A stretch of 9,445 nucleotides of DNA from Fibrobacter sp. GTDB lineage: Bacteria > Fibrobacterota > Fibrobacteria > Fibrobacterales > Fibrobacteraceae. Location: contig DUVD01000226.1 in the NCBI GenBank assembly GCA_012841225.1, positions 1 through 9,445 of the forward strand. Reading direction: 5' to 3'. The stretch's first letter is position 1. Each line of letters opens with the position of its first letter. Made by a program: the position numbers and the translations under genes. A model generated the notes under the pieces. That model was given only the letters and a program-made list of their open reading frames with translations, made no database searches and was not told the DNA's origin. Below are positions 6,550 to 9,445 of the stretch, in pieces.

Positions 6550-7853
6550 CTAGCACTCAAGATAAACGCTTTAATAGCGTCGCGTAAAGTCGTAAAGATT
6601 TCACGCAGGTCGTCGTCGTTTTCTTCGAGTAGTGTTATGCGAAACCCTTGTAGATCACTGCAAAAGCTGCTACTAGGTACCACGCAAATGCCGGTTGCAC
6701 CCAATAGATAATATACAAAGCGATAATCTAAGCTAGGGACATCTTTAACCCAGTTTTCGACTTTTGCCCGAATTTCGGGATTCTCAATGTGGAGCGTTTG
6801 CCTGTTGTTGAGCACGCCTTCCTTAAAGGTGATCGTGTTATAAAACGCACCATAAGTAGGGTTAAAATAAAGTTCTGGAACGTCGCCTAAAATCTCGTTA
6901 ACAATAGAGCTTCTTTGCCCAATTCTTTCATTTAAAGAGAGGCGGTGCTTCATATAGCGAGGATCGCCTAAGACTTTAGGAATCGTAAGTTGAGGAATAG
7001 TTGTCGAGCATACTTCGATCATTTTGGCATTGTCGAGGGCTTTGCAAAAGGCGTCAAATTGTTCGTCTTTGTCGCGATTGTAGTACTCCGCCCAGCCGCA
7101 ACGAGCGCCTGGCCAGGGGTATTCTTTTGAAATGCCTTTTAGGGCGATGCCAGGAACTTCTTGAATGACTTCGGCTAGAGAATAAGCGCGTGCGCCATTG
7201 TAAACGATCTTGTTGTATACTTCATCTGAAATAATAAAGAGGTGGTAGCGTCTCGCGATGTCTACAATTTTCTCTAAGTACTCAAGAGGGTAAACCATGC
7301 CCGTCGGGTTGTCTGGGTTGATTATCAAGATACCACCAATATTGGGGTTGTACTTGACTTTATTTTCGAGTTCTTCGAGGTCTGGGTACCAATGATTTGC
7401 TGGGTCCAAACGATAAGTAATGGGAGCGGAATGCGCGTGAGAAGCTTCTGCGGAACTATGAGTGCTGTAAGCTGGGGAAGGCCCAATAACACGAGTCGTT
7501 AAAGCGAGCAGACTATATATAGTGGCAATGGCGTCACCAAGCCCATTAAAAAACAAAATATCATTTGCTGTGATTTGGGCGCCGCCAATTTTATTGGTCT
7601 CACTTGCTAAAAATTCGCGAGTGGCAAGAACACCTTGAGACGGGCAGTAGCCGTAGCTTGCATTTTCTTGAACAATTTTTCCGACGGTATCCTTAATCCA
7701 AGTGGGTACTTGGCATTTTTTTTGAATTGGATCACCGATATTTTCCCAATGAATGGGAAGGCCAAGAGCTTGGACCTGGTTTGCTTTCTTTACGATTTCA
7801 CGAATTTCGTATGAAAGTTCCTTAGCGCCCTCGCTCAATAATTTTAATCTCAT
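6546..7853 (-). CDS. Fold-type I PLP-dependent aminotransferase, substrate unassigned
   Basis: 435 residues. It should transfer an amino group between an amino acid and a keto acid in the cytoplasm. Visible class I/II motifs: NPDNPTG at 179-185 (N182), SDEVY at 209-213 (D210 for the pyridine nitrogen, Y213), SKEYPWPGARCGW at 242-254 (K243 as the Schiff-base lysine, R251 for the phosphate), and GFRIT at 403-407 (R405 for the substrate carboxylate). N-terminal ENIGDP at 37-42 marks an AlaA/AspC-like subgroup. Alanine or aspartate transamination is the likeliest role, but methionine or another amino acid is possible; the motifs do not decide. The frame opens at GTG 7856, but AGGAG at 7860-7864 is 3 bases from it and 6 from the ATG at 7853, so I take the ATG. 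Divergent from the HsdR_N-like gene with about 45 bases between starts. Confidence 0.88.
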   Translation of the reverse strand: MRLKLLSEGAKELSYEIREIVKKANQVQALGLPIHWENIGDPIQKKCQVPTWIKDTVGKIVQENASYGYCPSQGVLATREFLASETNKIGGAQITANDILFFNGLGDAIATIYSLLALTTRVIGPSPAYSTHSSAEASHAHSAPITYRLDPANHWYPDLEELENKVKYNPNIGGILIINPDNPTGMVYPLEYLEKIVDIARRYHLFIISDEVYNKIVYNGARAYSLAEVIQEVPGIALKGISKEYPWPGARCGWAEYYNRDKDEQFDAFCKALDNAKMIEVCSTTIPQLTIPKVLGDPRYMKHRLSLNERIGQRSSIVNEILGDVPELYFNPTYGAFYNTITFKEGVLNNRQTLHIENPEIRAKVENWVKDVPSLDYRFVYYLLGATGICVVPSSSFCSDLQGFRITLLEENDDDLREIFTTLRDAIKAFILSAS

Positions 7854-7859
7854 CACAAA

Positions 7860-7864
7860 CTCCT
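7860..7864 (-). promoter_or_regulatory. Ribosome binding site that fixes the aminotransferase start
   Basis: AGGAG on the minus strand is 6 bases before the ATG at 7853, but only 3 bases before the in-frame GTG at 7856. Confidence 0.7.
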
Positions 7865-7899
7865 ATAAAGAGATAGTTCAAATGTAACAATTACTTGTG

Positions 7900-8361
7900 A
7901 TGTTTAAAACAGACAAGTCTTTTATTTTTATGTTTTTGCACATGCCTTGCTTTGATCCCATACGTCAAAAATGCGTTGCCGCCACTCCAGAAGAATGCAT
8001 TCGCCAACAAGTGATTAGTTTTTTGCTCGAGATTGTGTGCGTGCCCTCGCACTTAATGGAAGTCGAATTTAGCCTTTCTCAAATAAAAAAAACTTCAAAA
8101 GACCGAGTCGATATTTTAGTGCATGATTTTCGACGAGGAGGGACCATTGCCAAGCCTTGGCTTTTAGTAGAGTGCAAGGCAGAGGGAAAGTACACTTGGG
8201 GAGAGCTCGAAATTCAGTTGAATCGGTATTTGAAAGTCCTTTGCCCAGCTTATATAATGCTTGGGCTTGGTAGTGAAGTTCGTTATTTTGCTTTTTCTAA
8301 CGAAAAAAAGACTTTTCTGCCTGTACATGAATTACCTGAATTTCCAAAAATGAAGGTATAA
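7900..8361 (+). CDS. Orphan HsdR N-terminal-domain protein (PD-(D/E)XK nuclease fold)
   Basis: About 153 residues (140 if started at ATG 7942). It resembles the N-terminal domain of type I restriction R subunits (HSDR_N_2 type), which also exists as stand-alone proteins. The FDPIRQKCVAATPEE block, near residues 18-32, is typical of those single-domain proteins. The nuclease core is visible: RVDILV with the Asp near residue 71, VECKA (the E-x-K near 91-93), and a conserved Gln in EIQLNRYL near 106. No helicase, HsdM or HsdS is present, so a classical type I system is unlikely here; the true role is unknown. Start choices are GTG 7897, ATG 7900, ATG 7930 and ATG 7942; none has a ribosome site. 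The family usually begins just before FDP, which favours 7930 or 7942. The downstream gene follows after 129 bases. Confidence 0.78.
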   Translation: MFKTDKSFIFMFLHMPCFDPIRQKCVAATPEECIRQQVISFLLEIVCVPSHLMEVEFSLSQIKKTSKDRVDILVHDFRRGGTIAKPWLLVECKAEGKYTWGELEIQLNRYLKVLCPAYIMLGLGSEVRYFAFSNEKKTFLPVHELPEFPKMKV

Positions 8362-8400
8362 CGTCGACACATGCTTAAATAAAAACCTTGATAAAGGTGA

Positions 8401-8429
8401 TTGTATCGATTGGTAAGCTCATTTATATC
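8401..8429 (+). promoter_or_regulatory. Possible promoter for the MTHFR-like gene
   Basis: TTGTAT (8401-8406) and TATATC (8424-8429) are 17 bases apart. An alternative -10, TATTAT, begins at 8430. Both fall in a very AT-rich gap, so chance matches are likely. Confidence 0.3.
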
Positions 8430-8446
8430 TATTATGCGAAAATGCG

Positions 8447-8466
8447 AATTAATGCATTGATTAATT
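8447..8466. promoter_or_regulatory. AT-rich inverted repeat with an AATGCATT core upstream of the MTHFR-like gene
   Basis: AATTAAT (8447-8453) and ATTAATT (8460-8466) are perfect inverted arms around six bases. Offset within it, AATGCATT (8451-8458) is itself a palindrome. Two ATGCGAA copies begin at 8434 and 8442. The core ATGCAT is the same as that of the metK palindrome at 4118-4131. The element lies 24 bases before the ATG at 8491 and downstream of the proposed promoter, so a bound protein could block transcription. Confidence 0.3.
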
Positions 8467-8490
8467 TAAAATAAAATTTAGATTTATGTT

Positions 8491-9255
8491 ATGAAAATAA
8501 AAATTCCAAATTCTATTGCTTTGGAGCTAGTGCCAAGAGACTCTTCACTTTTTCTTGAAGAGAGTCGCTCCAATTTAGAACAGTATCCTTTTATAAAAAA
8601 AATAAATGTACCCGAAGTACGTTCGATCCCCATTAATTCCTTTGAGGCGGCCCAAATTCTCTTAAGTAAAGCCTTGCCGGTGGTACCTCACTTTCGATTA
8701 ATCGACCGCACCTTAGATGACCTGTTAGAAAAACTTTCGTTTTTGGAGTCTATTGGATTAAAAGAAGTGCTTTTGATTGGTGGTGACCTGCCAAAAAAAG
8801 GAGAGTTTGTTCCATCGGGACTCACCACGCTCAGAGCGATTGCCGAGGTGAGACGGGCGTTCCCTTCTTTAAAAATTTATGCGGGTTTAGACCCCTACAG
8901 GAGTTCTTTTCGCCAAGAATTAGATTATGCTTTCCAAAAAATGGAAGCCGGGTGTGATGGTTTTTACACGCAGCCTTTTTTCTCATTAAAAATACTCGAT
9001 CTTTGGCTGGAGCAACTCTCGAATACAGAGCTTTGGTTTGGCATTAGCCCCGTTCACTCCGATAAGTCTCGTCAGTATTGGGAAAGGGTTAATCAAGTGG
9101 TATTTCCTGCTAATTTTAGCTATGGGAAGCTAGAGAATAACGAACTCGCGAGGCAGCTTCTAGAAAGAATAGCCGACGCCAATTGCAACGCTTATTTTAT
9201 GCCGATTACGCTTTCGGCGGCAGAATATTTAAAAGGACTTTTTTTTAGGGAGTAA
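8491..9255 (+). CDS. Short methylenetetrahydrofolate reductase (MetF)-like protein
   Basis: 254 residues, shorter than usual MetF (about 290-300). It fits the FAD-binding TIM barrel that reduces 5,10-methylene- to 5-methyl-tetrahydrofolate, the methyl donor for methionine synthesis. Three catalytic positions known from E. coli MetF appear to be kept: E12 in ALELVPRD (E28), D99 in LIGGDLP (D120), and Q161 in FYTQPFF (Q183). PHFRLIDR at 67-74 resembles the PHIT...R substrate strand, and VRRAFPSLKIYAGLDP at 120-135 the strand before the NADH-contact region. Overall identity to classical MetF looks low, so it may be a MetF relative with another partner or folate substrate. The ATG at 8491 lacks a ribosome site; another ATG lies at 8487 out of frame. 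An ATGCAT dyad upstream hints at joint control with metK. Confidence 0.72.
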   Translation: MKIKIPNSIALELVPRDSSLFLEESRSNLEQYPFIKKINVPEVRSIPINSFEAAQILLSKALPVVPHFRLIDRTLDDLLEKLSFLESIGLKEVLLIGGDLPKKGEFVPSGLTTLRAIAEVRRAFPSLKIYAGLDPYRSSFRQELDYAFQKMEAGCDGFYTQPFFSLKILDLWLEQLSNTELWFGISPVHSDKSRQYWERVNQVVFPANFSYGKLENNELARQLLERIADANCNAYFMPITLSAAEYLKGLFFRE

Positions 9256-9259
9256 TAAA

Positions 9260-9299
9260 AATAAACTTTACTTTTACTATGTTTATTCTGGTTTTTTTT
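9260..9299 (+). terminator. Possible rho-independent terminator after the MTHFR-like gene
   Basis: AATAAAC (9260-9266) pairs with GTTTATT (9281-9287) around a 14-base loop, and eight T residues follow at 9292-9299. The stem is mostly A-T and four bases separate it from the T run, so it is a weak candidate. It sits 4 bases past the stop and about 25 bases before the gdhA start. Confidence 0.4.
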
Positions 9300-9324
9300 A
9301 ATCATAAACAACCGGAGATCGCAA

Positions 9325-9445
9325 ATGTCACTTAAGAACGAATACCTTCAGAAAATTTACGAAAATGTGGTTCTGAAGAATAAAGGTGAAGACGAGTTTC
9401 ACCAGGCCGTGATAGAATTTTTAGAATCCATAGAACCCGTTTTAG
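9325..9445 (+). CDS. gdhA: Glutamate dehydrogenase, N-terminal 40 codons (partial)
   Basis: The frame starts at ATG 9325 with GGAG 7 bases upstream (9314-9317), the clearest ribosome site on the plus strand, and runs open to the right edge. The visible part, with EDEFHQAVIEFLESIEPVL at about 22-40, matches the N-terminal helix of hexameric NAD(P)-glutamate dehydrogenases, whose usual form is E-x-EF-x-QAV-x-EVLESIEPV. The enzyme would interconvert 2-oxoglutarate plus ammonia and glutamate. Cofactor choice and catalytic residues lie outside the window. A possible terminator precedes it, so it probably has its own promoter within or before 9256-9324, which I could not place with confidence. Confidence 0.85.
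   Translation, partial: MSLKNEYLQKIYENVVLKNKGEDEFHQAVIEFLESIEPVL

Noticed and set aside
7900..8361. A type I restriction-modification or defence island around the HsdR_N-like gene
   Set aside because: No methylase, specificity, helicase, integrase or toxin gene is present; the neighbours are metabolic and repair genes with similar base composition.
2675..8462. Shared 10-mer TGCATTGATT at 2675-2684 and 8453-8462
   Set aside because: Many 10-base matches are expected by chance in about 9.4 kb of AT-rich sequence, and the first copy is not near a methionine gene start.

Overview
The window looks like chromosome from an AT-rich, Gram-negative bacterium. The signs are a lipobox-bearing lipoprotein, an NfeD-type membrane protease, and menaquinone made by the futalosine route (MqnE). 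Fibrobacterota is a loose guess at the lineage. Nothing in the sequence settles it, and I saw no rRNA, tRNA, mobile element or CRISPR array.

Layout, left to right. Minus strand: an NfeD/ClpP-class membrane protease running off the left edge (1-1474), then mqnE (1554-2594), aminofutalosine synthase. Plus strand: a 43-residue single-pass membrane protein (2766-2897), not recognised. Minus strand: metK (2902-4092), SAM synthetase, with a candidate operator over its promoter. Plus strand: a YbgI/Nif3-type metal protein (4223-4984). Minus strand: an unrecognised lipoprotein (4977-5579). Plus strand: exonuclease III (5746-6549). Minus strand: a fold-type I PLP aminotransferase (6546-7853). Plus strand: an orphan HsdR N-terminal-domain protein (about 7900-8361), a short MTHFR-like protein (8491-9255), and the first 40 codons of gdhA, glutamate dehydrogenase (9325 to the right edge). 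No stretch above 300 bases lacks a gene; the longest gap is about 170 bases (2595-2765).

The genes are mostly single units that alternate strand, so this is not one operon. Some metabolic links exist: metK and the MTHFR-like gene both belong to the methionine/SAM methyl cycle, MqnE itself uses SAM as a co-substrate, and the aminotransferase and GdhA share the glutamate/2-oxoglutarate pool. All three convergent gene pairs meet with 4 bases between stops or overlap by 4-8 bases.

I found no clear new multi-gene system. The best leads are the ATGCAT-core dyads upstream of metK and of the MTHFR-like gene, the small membrane protein with a palindrome in front of it, the cysteine-containing lipoprotein and the lone HsdR_N-type nuclease-fold protein.
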